From Chloroflexota bacterium (GTDB taxonomy: Bacteria; Chloroflexota; Dehalococcoidia; Bin125), in assembly GCA_028873865.1 (NCBI GenBank), contig JAPPNI010000027.1, forward strand, positions 124,001 to 188,000: a DNA stretch of 64,000 nucleotides, read 5' to 3'. The position numbers and the translations under genes were made by a program. Below are positions 27,101 to 36,089 of the stretch, piece after piece. The notes under the pieces are model-generated. The model was not told the DNA's origin and did no database searches. It was given only the letters and a program-made list of their open reading frames with translations. Every line of letters begins with the position of its first letter. The first letter of the stretch is position 1.

Positions 27101-27227
27101 GGCGGTCCTCGAAGTAGACCTGCGAGTAGTCGCGCTCGATGTCGGGACCGTAGGCGGTGTCCCAGCCGAGATCGCGGAGGTGGCTGAGCGCGATCTCCTC
27201 GACATCGGCCTCGCTGATGGTGGTCAC
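24108..27227 (-). CDS. hsdR: Type I restriction enzyme, R (motor/nuclease) subunit
   Basis: 1039 residues. N-terminal PD-(D/E)XK nuclease with [20 protein letters not shown] (D and ExK). SF2 motor with Walker [17 protein letters not shown] box [13 protein letters not shown], motif III VGFTGTP and a C-terminal helical domain. It translocates DNA and cuts unmethylated DNA when bound to M2S. Last gene of the operon 33840-24108; overlaps the upstream gene by 4 bp. Complete and of usual length. Confidence 0.95.
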   Translation of the reverse strand: MTTISEADVEEIALSHLRDLGWDTAYGPDIERDYSQVYFEDRLRAALADLNPNLPNDALESAFRKLTQPEGSSLETRNRALHRMLVWGVEVEYRDGDRVRGGQVKVIDFNDPVTNDYLAVNQFTVTERDHNHRPDIVLFVNGLPLGVTELKNPTDENATIKSAWQQLQTYKAHIPSLFTFNELLMVSDGTLGRVGSLTAGWEWFKPWRTITGQDPVDDHIPQLQVMLAGICHPDRLLPLIRDFIVFEDTGGSLAKKMAGYHQFHAARMAVDETLRATGQRLREVREESRGRYETRPMSGGLPGDQRVGVVWHTQGSGKSLTMAFFAGAVVRERAMENPTIVVLTDRNDLDNQLFDTFARCQDLLRQPPQQAETRADLRAKLNVQSGGVVFTTIQKFLPDNKGDRHPLLSDRRNIVVIADEAHRSQYDFIDGLARHLHDALPNASFVGFTGTPIETEDANTRAVFGDYISIYDIQRSVADEATVPIYYESRLARLALDEDERPDIDPDFDEATEGEEVERKERLKTKWAQLEAIVGSEKRIKLVAQDIVDHFEKRLEVLEGKAMIVCMSRRICVDLYRELVQLRPDWHDDADDKGTIKVVMTGSASDPLDWQPHIRNKPRREALANRFRDANDPLQVVLVRDMWLTGFDAPSLHTMYVDKPMRGHGLMQAIARVNRVFKDKPGSLVVDHLGLAHELKRALATYTESGGLGKTTIDQDEAVAVLQEKYEVCLGLFHGFDWSQWVNGTPSERLALLPPAQEHILKQDDGKERCLDAVRALTQAFALAVPHEEALRIRDDVAFFQAVRASLAERTAGESRSEEELELAVRQIISRAVAPEGVIDIFAAAGLDKPDISVLSEEFLAEVQSMPHRNLAVELLQKLLRGEIATRRHQNVVKARSFAEMLERSLLRYQNRAIEAAQVIEELIELARQMREASARGEELGLSDDELAFYDALETNDSAVQVLGDDTLRDIARELVETVRGSTTIDWILREDVRARLRVLVRRILRKHGYPPDKQEQATLTVLEQAESLSAAWTGQSDV

Positions 27228-28003
27228 TGTGGTTGGAGAATCTGCTCAAGCTGGTCTGGCCGCGACCACAAGGCGATCTCGGAGTGGGCTTCTACTAGCC
27301 TGAAGTCCTCTTCTCGCCAGACGTTCTCAGTGTCATCAAACAGCGAGACGAACACGAGGCCTGCTTGCTCCGCCCGGAGGTGACTCAGATCTACACAACC
27401 TGCCAACACATGCTCGGCAATGCGGCGGGTTGCATTCCGGGAGCCGGTACTGAGGAGGAACACCATCGACGTTCGCGCATCGACCGACACCCGATAATCG
27501 ACAGTCCACTCTTTGTTCGAGCGGCCATGCAGTCTGAGTCCTCGGTCGTACTTGAAGGCGCGATCTCGGAGCCAGTGATCGACCTCGTCGGCCACCGAAC
27601 CTCGCATCCGTGATGTGAAAGTGATGGAGATGTCGGCAATTCGAACAGCTGCCAACGCGACTCGCTGGACTGCGTCTGCCACTTGGGCTGCGCTCTCACA
27701 GCGGAAAACGAGCCTCCCACGTTCCACAGCTACGCCCTGGGTTTCGCATATCTCGGAGATCAGGGAGCGAGTTCTCTCAGACAATCGCTCTGCAACCGAC
27801 TGCATCCGCAACCAACCGATCGCTGCTCCATGATCCGTCACCACAGGCAACTCTTCGCGCTCCAGGACGAACACCGCGACGGTCCCTCCATCGGGATAAA
27901 GCATCGGTGTGCTGACGTGTACCCCCTCACGTGGTGCTGGCCCACATTCGAATAGCTCGGGCAGGGTCAGACGGAGAGTGTCGCACAGCAACTCCGGTTT
28001 CAT
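27224..28003 (-). CDS. DUF1828/DUF1829-like protein
   Basis: 259 residues from the ATG at 28003, overlapping the previous stop (ATGA). The N-terminal half has the DUF1828 pattern ([32 protein letters not shown]) and the C-terminal half resembles DUF1829 ([21 protein letters not shown]). Function is unknown; such proteins occur beside defence genes. Its place, coupled to both neighbours directly before hsdR, suggests it is expressed with the restriction complex. Confidence 0.6.
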   Translation of the reverse strand: MKPELLCDTLRLTLPELFECGPAPREGVHVSTPMLYPDGGTVAVFVLEREELPVVTDHGAAIGWLRMQSVAERLSERTRSLISEICETQGVAVERGRLVFRCESAAQVADAVQRVALAAVRIADISITFTSRMRGSVADEVDHWLRDRAFKYDRGLRLHGRSNKEWTVDYRVSVDARTSMVFLLSTGSRNATRRIAEHVLAGCVDLSHLRAEQAGLVFVSLFDDTENVWREEDFRLVEAHSEIALWSRPDQLEQILQPQ

Positions 28004-28485
28004 ATCTCCAGTTCCCCCTGCCATTCAGGTGCGGCCAGTGTACCCAGATGCTCGATGCGGACTTCTTCACAGAACTGCCGCCAGACGGACACCGGATCGT
28101 CCCAGGACGCTGATATGTCGGCGGGGACGTATGCCACGCGCATTTGATGCTGCTCCGAGTGGACTTGCTTGTGCGTGCCCCTCGGACACGCACAAGTCGT
28201 GCGCCTGCGTCTCCGATTGCAGTCAGGATTGTGGTGAATCAACCGGTCTCCCAGATCGAGTCCAACGATTCGACCATCCCTTAGGTGGAGCAGGGAGTAG
28301 GACAGCTGACCAATCTGGTCGTTGAACCAGCCGTAGACCTGGAGCGGCCAATCCGCCTCAGACCAGACCCCGACGCGGAACTCCTGGGCGCCTGAGTGAT
28401 CCTCGTCCTTGTCCCAGAAGATGTTCTGGCTGATCGTCTTCGTGTTGTCGGACAGAATCGCCGCGAGGTCCTGGTCGATGAGCAT
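28000..28485 (-). CDS. Small unknown protein with His/Cys-rich centre
   Basis: 161 residues, no family I recognise. The middle has HHNPDCNRRRRRTTCACPRG, a cluster that could bind metal, followed by HKQVHSEQHQMRVAYVP. It is coupled to the DUF1828-like gene by a 4-bp overlap, so the two are probably partners. Lies 45 bp after the deoxyribosyltransferase-like gene. Confidence 0.55.
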   Translation of the reverse strand: MLIDQDLAAILSDNTKTISQNIFWDKDEDHSGAQEFRVGVWSEADWPLQVYGWFNDQIGQLSYSLLHLRDGRIVGLDLGDRLIHHNPDCNRRRRRTTCACPRGTHKQVHSEQHQMRVAYVPADISASWDDPVSVWRQFCEEVRIEHLGTLAAPEWQGELEI

Positions 28486-28530
28486 GCGCCCGATCGTATC
28501 TCAGCATTCGGATTCTCTGGCCAGAACTGA

Positions 28531-29547
28531 TCAGGATGGCGTGATTGGCCCTTCGCCGATCATTGCGAGGATGCGATTCCTCAGCGCCTCCCGAAGCTCT
28601 TCGGGCGACTCCCAGACGATGTGGTAGTACTGGCGAGTGTCGAACGCGACTTTGTCGATGCAGTCCATTCTGCACGTTCGAATCACCTCCAAGCCGAGGC
28701 CGGAAGCAAACCCATCTTCCCAGTAAACGCCGCCACGTGCGCCGCTCTCGCCCTGAGTGAAGTCGGCCACGAGGAACCTTGAGTTGCGAATCTCAGCGAA
28801 GATTTCGTCATCGATCTTGTTGACATCTTCCTTGCGATCGATGCGCATAGCAGTGTAGCCAGCCTGCTCGATCGCAGGTTGAATGCCTTGGTCGAACGCA
28901 TCATCCGTTTCGTCGTTGAACCACATCGCGACGAATGCCTGCGAGCGACCTACATTGACGCGCGATTCCTCAATGTGGGCATAGCCTTCAACGGTGACGG
29001 ACACCGAGTCCGGTTGTTTCAGACCATTGCGCTTCAGCCACCCATTCTCAACCAGGTAGTCAACCAGGAAGATGACCTCGCCGATCGTCGTAGATTCCGA
29101 CCACGCCATAGCTCGCCACAAGTTGCAAACGAGCTCAGGCACATCGTCAATCGCGCCGTATCGGTTTGGATTGACCGACTCGTCGTCCGGGAGGGCGATT
29201 GAGACCTGCTGCCCGATGGTGCCCGAGCGCCCTGCCAACAGGGTCAGCAGTCTGTGCGCGCGGTCACCGATCTGTAGCGGATTGAGCTTCTCCAGAAGTT
29301 GGTGCGAGCCGAAGAGTGTGATGCGAGGGTATGGGTTGCCCTGCCTTCTCTCGTCGATGAGCCAGGTTGTCAGCAATGCCTTCTGTTGGTCGTCGAGTCC
29401 ATGAAGGTCGGTTCCAACGAATCCGTCGGTCTCATAACCACCGCCGGCCCGCGGAGAGTCGTCGATCCACCTGGGCCTGGCGTCTGTCCACGCGGGAGCG
29501 CTGATTGAGATGGGAGTGTTCCAAATGAAGCAGGTTGGGGTTGTCAC
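28531..29547 (-). CDS. Nucleoside 2-deoxyribosyltransferase-like protein
   Basis: 338 residues. The first ~200 are of unknown type. Residues ~203-300 show the deoxyribosyltransferase-like Rossmann pattern: QAFVAMWFNDETDDAF, then IDDEIFAEIRNSRFLVADFT and GVYWEDGFASGLG (acidic residues of the active-site loop). Related domains act as NAD- or nucleotide-cleaving effectors or sensors in immune proteins. It is 41 bp downstream of a TIR gene inside the hsdM-hsdR operon. Effector function is inferred. Confidence 0.68.
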   Translation of the reverse strand: MTTPTCFIWNTPISISAPAWTDARPRWIDDSPRAGGGYETDGFVGTDLHGLDDQQKALLTTWLIDERRQGNPYPRITLFGSHQLLEKLNPLQIGDRAHRLLTLLAGRSGTIGQQVSIALPDDESVNPNRYGAIDDVPELVCNLWRAMAWSESTTIGEVIFLVDYLVENGWLKRNGLKQPDSVSVTVEGYAHIEESRVNVGRSQAFVAMWFNDETDDAFDQGIQPAIEQAGYTAMRIDRKEDVNKIDDEIFAEIRNSRFLVADFTQGESGARGGVYWEDGFASGLGLEVIRTCRMDCIDKVAFDTRQYYHIVWESPEELREALRNRILAMIGEGPITPS

Positions 29548-29588
29548 AGTAGGCTGATTCCGGAACCTAACGGATCGTGTCTACCTGA

Positions 29589-30389
29589 TCAGCGAACGCT
29601 AGGCTCGGGCGGCCCAAACGGCCACAGGGCATCCAACTCGCGCGTAGATCCGAGCATCACGCCTCCTCCGGGACCTGGGAAAAGCCTGTACTCCTCGCCG
29701 GTGATTCGTGTCAGATGCTGCGCTAAACCGCCACTGAAACCGTGCCGCTGACTACCTTTGAATCCGAACGAGCCACTTACCTCTCCGTTGAGGTTGTACG
29801 CCTCCACAAGAGTCTGTGCTTGGGCAGAAGTTAGGCTACGAATGCTAGGCAGGAACTGAGCCAAGGCGTTGGACGTGATCCAATTGGGCGAGTTGCGAAC
29901 GGCGTTGACATACATGTTCTTCATCGATTCCTTGATGCCCTCGGTCTCAAGCATTGCTGAGAAGATGTCATACGCAACGCGGTCCACACTTGGCCAGTCA
30001 GCCAACGATCCTGAGATTGCCTGATACTTCGCGATGAAGCCGTAGGGATCGTGTCCCAATCGGACCGGGATGACCGGAATGCCGCGACCGATCGTGACTC
30101 CGACCTCTTGATCCGTCCAATCGCTCTGTGGGAAGTCGGGCGTCAGCAGGGCAACGAGAGCATGTGCGCTGAGCAGTGCTCGGCGTATCTCCAACTCCCA
30201 TTCGGCCATCGGCTCGATGTCGATATGAGAGACGAACGTGGCAACGCCGTAACCCCGCAGGTGTTCCTGAATTCGAGTGGCAGCCCACCTGTGAGCGGAG
30301 GTGTGGCTAATGAAGACGCGAACATGTCCATCGCCCCACAGTCGCTCCAAGCCGGTGGAAGCATCGCCTTTCATGTCAGGCGGCATCAC
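29589..30389 (-). CDS. TIR-domain protein (putative NADase effector)
   Basis: 266 residues. TIR domain at ~22-150: VRVFISHTSAH (strand A), FVSHIDIEPMAEWELEIRRAL with the Glu expected to be catalytic (about E65-E67), LVALLTPDFPQSDWTDQEV and IPVIPVRLG. The C-terminal ~115 residues are unassigned and Gly-rich. The start overlaps the 3' end of the MNT-HsdS gene by 14 bp, so it is co-translated. Bacterial TIR domains often deplete NAD or make signalling nucleotides; which applies here is unknown. Confidence 0.8.
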   Translation of the reverse strand: MMPPDMKGDASTGLERLWGDGHVRVFISHTSAHRWAATRIQEHLRGYGVATFVSHIDIEPMAEWELEIRRALLSAHALVALLTPDFPQSDWTDQEVGVTIGRGIPVIPVRLGHDPYGFIAKYQAISGSLADWPSVDRVAYDIFSAMLETEGIKESMKNMYVNAVRNSPNWITSNALAQFLPSIRSLTSAQAQTLVEAYNLNGEVSGSFGFKGSQRHGFSGGLAQHLTRITGEEYRLFPGPGGGVMLGSTRELDALWPFGPPEPSVR

Positions 30390-31851
30390 TATCCCTATCG
30401 TCTTTCGTGATCAGGTAGGGCAACAGAGTATCCCTGACTCGCGTCGTGGCGTCGCTCTCCGCGGCCATGGCTGCGATCTTGTCGTCGAAAGAGCGGTTGA
30501 AGGCGCCGACAAGCGCTGCAGGCGGTTCCACCACCGGCAATGTCCCGAACTGGCCCTTATTGATCGCTCCGAACACAGTCCCGGTGTCGTTGTAGCTCTT
30601 GAGTCGCTCTCGCAAAGCACGGGCGGCGTGGTAGGTGTACGACGAGGATCTCGCTTTGTGACGCAAGGCTGCGAGCCCGCGGCCGATGCAGCACTTCTCC
30701 GAAGCCATGTTGATGTCGCCAACGGGCGCTCGCACACTGACAAGCGTGTCTCCCGCGTTCGCAATCCGCTTGGGCTCCGTGCAGAACTTTCGGTAAGTCG
30801 GGTAGCGAAAGCCGAAGTCGGTGCTTCCCTGGAAGAAAGGCAAACCCTCACCGTCCTCGTTGTAGGTGCTGCCAGGGGGTGACTGCCCCATCGTTAGGTC
30901 GAAGTAGTCCCCCAATCCCCCAACATCCCAATCCTCAGGAATCTCGCCCAACTCCGAGTCTCGGAACGAGTCGGGGAAGAGGGGGTCGAGGTCCGGTGGG
31001 AGGCCGATTGGGCGGCCCTCGGCCTTGGCTCGGACGGGGTCGAAGTCGACGAACCAGGACTTGAAGAGGGCCTGGGCCATGGCTTCGAGGGTCTCGCTCA
31101 TGCGCTGGTTGAGTTCGATCTTGTCGTCGAGCGTTCCGAGGATGTGGGCAATGCGCCGCTGCTCGTCGAGGGGTGGGATGCGCACCGGCGCCGTATGTAG
31201 GTGGTTTCGATTCACGCCTGGTACGGCGGCCTTGTCCGAGTAGGCGAAGAAGTCGAGGCTCTTGAGGAAGTAGCTGATGAACCTCGGGTCGTTCCCCTTG
31301 AAGTCGCTGACGTAGAGTGTCGTGTTCAAAGGCCAGAAATCGTCTTCGATGTAGAAGACCTCGCCTAGCGTGCCATAGCGCCCCGTTACGACTCCCGGAC
31401 CCGGCACCTTGGCCTCGGAGTGTGTGTCCGTGATCCCAGAAGACGAAACCAGGGGCACAGACCCGGATGCGCGGTCTCGCTTCGGAAGGTCATAGCCACG
31501 CTTCAACTCAAGGACCTCGCCCAAGGTTGTATCGTGCCAACCGGCAGGTGATTCTGCCTCTTGCAAGACCACACAGTCATCATCTACTGCCTTACGGAAG
31601 CCGTCAGACAGGCTCGCCCAATCGACGACATCGACGCGGATGGGCAGCGTGGACTCTTCGAACGACTCGCGCAGTCGTGACAGCAAGGACGCACCCACGG
31701 ACGCCGTGCCCACGACGGCGAGGTCCAGATCGGAGTAGTCCTTAGCCGTCCACGTCGCCCGAGAGCCGAAGGCGCGCACTTCATGGTCCGGCACGTGTTC
31801 CGCCAAGATTCGCTGAATCTCTTCCAGATGCGCAGGAGCGAGATCAATCAT
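30376..31851 (-). CDS. hsdS: MntA-like nucleotidyltransferase fused to type I specificity subunit (HsdS)
   Basis: 491 residues from the ATG at 31851, which overlaps the HEPN gene stop by 8 bp; the frame reaching further upstream is not used. Residues 1-100 are a minimal nucleotidyltransferase: GS (29-30), ten residues, D41-L-D43, then VDVVDW, matching GSx10DxD. Residues ~103-300 and ~300-490 are two HsdS target-recognition halves with linking helices (PPLDEQRRIAHILGTLDDKIELNQR; ALFKSWFVDFDPVRAK). The fusion puts the antitoxin-like enzyme on the DNA-recognition subunit. The DNA gives one continuous frame with no stop between the domains. Confidence 0.85.
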   Translation of the reverse strand: MIDLAPAHLEEIQRILAEHVPDHEVRAFGSRATWTAKDYSDLDLAVVGTASVGASLLSRLRESFEESTLPIRVDVVDWASLSDGFRKAVDDDCVVLQEAESPAGWHDTTLGEVLELKRGYDLPKRDRASGSVPLVSSSGITDTHSEAKVPGPGVVTGRYGTLGEVFYIEDDFWPLNTTLYVSDFKGNDPRFISYFLKSLDFFAYSDKAAVPGVNRNHLHTAPVRIPPLDEQRRIAHILGTLDDKIELNQRMSETLEAMAQALFKSWFVDFDPVRAKAEGRPIGLPPDLDPLFPDSFRDSELGEIPEDWDVGGLGDYFDLTMGQSPPGSTYNEDGEGLPFFQGSTDFGFRYPTYRKFCTEPKRIANAGDTLVSVRAPVGDINMASEKCCIGRGLAALRHKARSSSYTYHAARALRERLKSYNDTGTVFGAINKGQFGTLPVVEPPAALVGAFNRSFDDKIAAMAAESDATTRVRDTLLPYLITKDDRDSDAA

Positions 31852-32284
31852 TCCGCGCCTCCAGCGACTCAAGCAGTCGGCCAGCATCTGAAGCGAACGC
31901 GCGTGTGGCGAGGTAGACCCGCATGGCCTGCTCGCGGTCGTACATGTGGGCGGTCCGATTGCGCGCCTGGTGGTGCTCCATCCAGCGGTCGACATCGGCG
32001 ATGAGCCCATATTCGGCAGCAAGGCGAAACAGATGTCTGCGGGTCACGCCGTCAGCGATGCCGACGCTGACGTTCGTGTTCAGCCAGCGGACAATCAGCT
32101 TCCAGGACAACTCGTAGGTGACTTCGAAGTTCTGAATCACGCCCGCTCGAATGCCGTTGCGCTCGACATCCGAGAACTGCGACATGCGCGCGTCGTTCTC
32201 CGCGACCGCCAAAAGTTCGGTCAGCGATTCCAGCGAGTCGCGAAGGTGGCCGAGTTCCAGCGGCATCCGGCGGTTGTCCGTCAC
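31844..32284 (-). CDS. HI0074/HepT-like HEPN protein (MNT partner)
   Basis: 146 residues. The HI0074-family segment [20 protein letters not shown] and the motif R108-NRTA-H113-M-Y115-D give R-x4-H-x-Y, the HEPN RNase motif with the Tyr that MntA-type partners can modify. It overlaps hsdM by 4 bp and the MNT-HsdS gene by 8 bp. By analogy with HepT/MntA it would be a toxin restrained by the nucleotidyltransferase; here the restraint would sit on HsdS. Confidence 0.87.
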   Translation of the reverse strand: MTDNRRMPLELGHLRDSLESLTELLAVAENDARMSQFSDVERNGIRAGVIQNFEVTYELSWKLIVRWLNTNVSVGIADGVTRRHLFRLAAEYGLIADVDRWMEHHQARNRTAHMYDREQAMRVYLATRAFASDAGRLLESLEARND

Positions 32285-33840
32285 TTATCTCGGTTGGCGA
32301 CTTCGCCAAACCCCAGCGCTTCCAGATTAGCTGCGATCTCCTTGTCCAGCCGTGCCGCCTCACCTTGCTGCTCGCGCCATTGCGCGGCGAGGCGCGTCAT
32401 CTTCTCCTCGAACGGCTCGCCGTCGTCGGGCTGCGGTTCTGCGCCGACATAGCGACCCGGCGTGAGCACGAAGTCGCGCTTGGCGACTTCCTCGAGAGTG
32501 GCGGCCTTGCAGAATCCGGGAACATCGTCGTATTCGTCGCTACTGTCTCGCCAGGCGTGGTAGGTCTCGGCGATGCGGGCGATCTCGTCTTTGGTGAGCT
32601 CGCGGTGGGTGCGGTCGGTCATGCGCCCGAGCTTGCGGGCGTCGATGAAGAGCAGTTCGCCTCGACGTTTGCGTCGGTTGCGCGCCAGGAACCAGAGACA
32701 GACAGGAATCTGGGTCGAGTAGAAGAGCTGTCCCGGCATTGCGACCATGCAGTCGACCAGGCCTGCCTCGATCAGCTTCTTGCGAATTGCGCCCTCGCCA
32801 GACTGATTGGACGACATGGAGCCGTTGGCGAGCACGAAGCCGGCGACGCCGTTCGGCGCGAGGTGGTGCGCCATGTGTTGGACCCAGGCGAAGTTGGCGT
32901 TGCCCGCCGGCGGGGCGCCGTACTGCCAGCGCTGGTCGTCGCGCAGCCGCTCGCCGCCCCAGTCGGAAATGTTGAAGGGCGGGTTGGCGAGGATAAAGTC
33001 AGCTTTGAGGTCGGGGTGGCGGTCGTTGTGGAAGCTGTCGCCGTGGGCGATCTGCCCCTCGATGCCGCGAATGGCGAGGTTCATCTTGGCGAGCCGCCAA
33101 GTCGTGTGATTCGACTCCTGGCCGTAGATGGAGATGTCGGACTTCACCTTGCCGCCGTTGCCGTTTCCGGTCGTGTGGGCGCTGACGAACTCGGCCGATT
33201 GGACGAACATCCCAGATGAGCCGCAGCAGGGGTCGTAGACGCGGCCTCGGTACGGCTCGATCATCTCGACCAGCAGCCGGACGACCGAGTTCGGGGTGTA
33301 GAACTCGCCGCCGCCCTTTCCCTCCGCACTGGCGAATCGGGAGAGGAAGTACTCGTAGACGCGCCCGAGGACATCGCGGGACCGGGACTCCTGATCGCCG
33401 ACCTGAATGTTGCTGATCATGTTGATCAGCTGTCCGAGCCGCTGCTTGTCGAGCGCGGGACGCGAATAGTCCTTCGGCAAGATGTCCTTTAGAGAGGGAT
33501 TGTCGCGCTCAATGGCGGACATCGCGTCGTCCACGAGTTGGCCGATCGTGGGCTGCGGGGCCTGGTGTTGGAGGTGTTCCCAGCGAGCCTCGGGCGGCAC
33601 CCAGAAGATGCTCTCGGCGCGGTACTCGTCCGGATCCTCGGGGTCCGCGAAATCGACCTTTTGCAGTCGCCGGTGCTGCTCTTCGAAGGCGTCGGAGATG
33701 TACTTAAGGAAGATCAAGCCGAGGACGACGTGTTTGTACTCGGCGGCGTCCATGCTGCCGCGCAGCGCGTCGGCCATTTCCCAGAGCTGAGCCTCGTACC
33801 CGGTCGTCGCCGTGTTTGCGGTCTGTGTGGATGTCCTCAT
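32281..33840 (-). CDS. hsdM: Type I restriction-modification enzyme, M (methyltransferase) subunit
   Basis: 519 residues. Helical N-terminal domain ([35 protein letters not shown]), AdoMet motif [14 protein letters not shown] and catalytic motif ILANPPFN (N6-adenine type). It methylates host sites as M2S and is needed for restriction with HsdR. First gene of the composite defence operon; the promoter must lie in 33841-34057. Complete. Confidence 0.95.
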   Translation of the reverse strand: MRTSTQTANTATTGYEAQLWEMADALRGSMDAAEYKHVVLGLIFLKYISDAFEEQHRRLQKVDFADPEDPDEYRAESIFWVPPEARWEHLQHQAPQPTIGQLVDDAMSAIERDNPSLKDILPKDYSRPALDKQRLGQLINMISNIQVGDQESRSRDVLGRVYEYFLSRFASAEGKGGGEFYTPNSVVRLLVEMIEPYRGRVYDPCCGSSGMFVQSAEFVSAHTTGNGNGGKVKSDISIYGQESNHTTWRLAKMNLAIRGIEGQIAHGDSFHNDRHPDLKADFILANPPFNISDWGGERLRDDQRWQYGAPPAGNANFAWVQHMAHHLAPNGVAGFVLANGSMSSNQSGEGAIRKKLIEAGLVDCMVAMPGQLFYSTQIPVCLWFLARNRRKRRGELLFIDARKLGRMTDRTHRELTKDEIARIAETYHAWRDSSDEYDDVPGFCKAATLEEVAKRDFVLTPGRYVGAEPQPDDGEPFEEKMTRLAAQWREQQGEAARLDKEIAANLEALGFGEVANRDK

Positions 33841-34057
33841 ATGACGATCTTAGTTGGCGCCACCCAAGGAGCGACATTGCCCAAGCAATGCGATTCGAAG
33901 CGGCCATGAAGTACGAACCACGAAGGCAAGAGTCTCGATTCACTTGTGGCCTCTCCACTGTCCTTGAATCTGACCTACTCCAACGGAGATCCAGGACCAG
34001 GATCACTCGTTGAAATCGAATACCGTACGCATGACCAACGCGGAAAAGGAGCCCTAG

Positions 34058-34819
34058 GTGTCGGTTCGTGTCTCAGGATTCGCCAAGGGCCTGGTCCGCT
34101 GTCTCGACTTCGAGTCGGTCTCGGTCGAGCAGTTGGACCGAGTGCTCGTTGGCGCGGCCGAGACGCTGGAGATGGACTACATCGATCCTTCCGCCGACGT
34201 GCCCTTCATCCAGTCGGGTTCGCCGTTTGCGGACCTGGTCTTCGTCCAGCACGGCACGGCAGTGCCCTGGCAATCCCCCCACTCCGAACTCGGCGCGCCG
34301 TTTCTGATCGGCGTGCATGAGTTCCTGATGGACGCGGAACGCTGGGTGGCCAGCTACTCAGCAATCACCGAGGCGGTCGTGGTCAGGATTCCGAAGGGGG
34401 TGATGGCGCGCGTGGTGGGCGAGCTGCCGTCGGTGCGCGAGCGGATGCACGAACTGGTCATGCGCCGGCTGGCCCGCTACTACTGGGTCTCGCTCGCGAC
34501 CAGCGGCGCGCCCGGCTCGCGGGTGGCGGCGGCGCTAGTCTCACGGCTGGCGCTGGAAGACCAGGACTTCGGCGTCGATCGCCGTATCGCCGTGCGCCAG
34601 ACGGACATCGCGCGGCTGACCACGATGTCGCGTTCCGGTGTCGCGGTCGGCCTCGCCGAACTGGTCAGGGAGCAAGTCGTGCGCTATGGCGACCGACCGG
34701 GCGCGCGATTCCGAGGCGAAGTACTGGTGCCCGACGTGGACCTGCTGAAGGACTACGCCTTCCTCGACATGCGCACGCGCGAGATCCGGCCGCTGCTGGC
34801 CGGCGACGGGGACGAGTGA
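34058..34819 (+). CDS. Crp/Fnr-family transcription regulator
   Basis: 253 residues from a GTG with AAAAGGAG upstream. Cyclic-nucleotide-binding-like beta-barrel in the first ~140 residues, a long dimerisation helix (ELPSVRERMHELVMRRLARYYWV) and a C-terminal HTH (IAVRQTDIARLTTMSRSGVAVGLAELVREQVV). The usual effector-contact motif of Crp is not evident, so the ligand is unknown. It is divergent from hsdM across ~217 bp and may regulate the defence operon; that is inference. Confidence 0.8.
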   Translation: MSVRVSGFAKGLVRCLDFESVSVEQLDRVLVGAAETLEMDYIDPSADVPFIQSGSPFADLVFVQHGTAVPWQSPHSELGAPFLIGVHEFLMDAERWVASYSAITEAVVVRIPKGVMARVVGELPSVRERMHELVMRRLARYYWVSLATSGAPGSRVAAALVSRLALEDQDFGVDRRIAVRQTDIARLTTMSRSGVAVGLAELVREQVVRYGDRPGARFRGEVLVPDVDLLKDYAFLDMRTREIRPLLAGDGDE

Positions 34820-35226
34820 TTCGGTCGGCAGACCAGCGACACCGTCCTGCCGGGTAACGGTCCATGCACGAATTCAAGGCCGATTGAACGCGGCTCGTCA
34901 GGTCGCGGCCGGCTCCCCCGCAGGACGGCTTCCACCTTCGAACTCAGGCCGACCTATCGCGAGCCGTCGCCAACGGTTTCGGGACCCGCTGCGGCTTGAG
35001 TTGGTCGCTGACCGGATAGAACTCGAGTCTGCATCGCAATGATCAGATGCAGAGATTAGGTTGTCCACAGCATCAGTGATGCACTTCAACAGACATTGAC
35101 AACACTTGCAGAAAAGCGATACATTCGACCAAACACAGAACACATGTACCGACGAAGAGATGTGCGTCATGACCCTGCCGGCCTCCGATCTGTTTGAGAT
35201 TCCCGTTCACACGAGAGACGGACGTA
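34820..35226. other. Intergenic region upstream of the HTH gene trio
   Basis: About 400 bp, noticeably less GC-rich towards its right end. It holds the promoter listed at 35096-35125. No gene with family resemblance is seen. Confidence 0.5.
35096..35125 (+). promoter_or_regulatory. Sigma70-type promoter for the HTH trio
   Basis: Perfect -35 TTGACA (35096-35101), 18-bp spacer, -10 TACATT (35120-35125), in a locally AT-richer stretch about 100 bp before the first start codon at 35227. Confidence 0.65.
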
Positions 35227-35412
35227 ATGCGTATGCGGGAGATGACGGAGGACGAACAGCAAACCCTGCGGGCCGGGTTGCGGATCGTCGCGCGGATGAT
35301 CGCGCGGCGTCACCTGGCCCGGCAGGCGGCCGAGGCCGCAACAGCAACCGAGCCTGAGGACGACGCGGCGAGCCCTGGCCCCAGCGGCGTTCAGGGCGGG
35401 GTCGAGCGATGA
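35227..35412 (+). CDS. Small unknown protein
   Basis: 61 residues from ATG 35227. A basic amphipathic helix (TLRAGLRIVARMIARRHLAR) is followed by an acidic, Ala/Pro-rich tail. The stop overlaps the next start by 4 bp (ATGA), so it is coupled to two HTH genes. No family recognised. Confidence 0.6.
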   Translation: MRMREMTEDEQQTLRAGLRIVARMIARRHLARQAAEAATATEPEDDAASPGPSGVQGGVER

Positions 35413-35705
35413 GCAGCAGAGGACGGGGGAGAAGGTTGGAGTTCGCGCCAGGCGAGGCCCAGTTGCCAGGCGATTTCGGCGAGCGGCTGACCGCGCTCAA
35501 GCGGCGCGCCGGCCTGACCTGGGAAGAGATGGCCGAAGCGCTGGGCGTGGACGACCGCCAGCTCTTGCGCTGGCGGCGCGGGTCCTGTCCCTCAGGCGGC
35601 TCGATGCTCTCGCTGATCCGGCTGGCGGCACAGATGCCGGGCGGGCTGAACGAACTCTTGGGCCACGACCCCTGCGCGGCTCCACGAAATGAGCGCCGGC
35701 GATGA
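35409..35705 (+). CDS. Xre-like HTH protein, copy 1
   Basis: 98 residues. HTH at about 22-62: LPGDFGERLTALKRRAGLTWEEMAEALGVDDRQLLRWRRG (key feature LTWEEMAEALGV turn LLRWRRG). It is a paralogue of the next gene, with which it overlaps by 4 bp. Likely regulator of element functions. Confidence 0.75.
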   Translation: MSSRGRGRRLEFAPGEAQLPGDFGERLTALKRRAGLTWEEMAEALGVDDRQLLRWRRGSCPSGGSMLSLIRLAAQMPGGLNELLGHDPCAAPRNERRR

Positions 35706-36067
35706 TGCCCGCCCAGCAGTCCGATTGCCGGCCCCGAGGGACTGATTTTCCCGACGACTTCCCGCAGCGCCTGGAGCGCCTGCGGGAGGCGTCGGGTCTG
35801 ACCTGGCGCCGGCTGGCGCGAGAACTGGGCGTCGGGGTGCGCTCGCTTTACCGCTGGCGGACCGGCACTCGTCCGGACGCGGCGCACATGCTGGCGATCG
35901 TGGAGTTCGCCACGGAGCGGGAGCTGTTGGACTGCTTGCTGACCGGCACGAACGAAGGGGAAGCGGACGAGCGCCAGGCGCGGTTGTTCGGGGAGGATGT
36001 GTGGGCGGGGTTGTGCGGCGGCGGCGAGGCGAGCGATGGATCCCAGGACATCAGGCGGGCGGCCTAG
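35702..36067 (+). CDS. Xre-like HTH protein, copy 2
   Basis: 121 residues. The HTH region (FPQRLERLREASGLTWRRLA, then VGVRSLYRWRTGTRPD) aligns with the preceding protein, indicating tandem duplication. The C-terminal ~40 residues differ. It converges on the end of the transfer operon with a 22-bp gap. Confidence 0.75.
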   Translation: MMPAQQSDCRPRGTDFPDDFPQRLERLREASGLTWRRLARELGVGVRSLYRWRTGTRPDAAHMLAIVEFATERELLDCLLTGTNEGEADERQARLFGEDVWAGLCGGGEASDGSQDIRRAA

Positions 36068-36089
36068 CCAGAGCGGCTCGAGCTGACGC

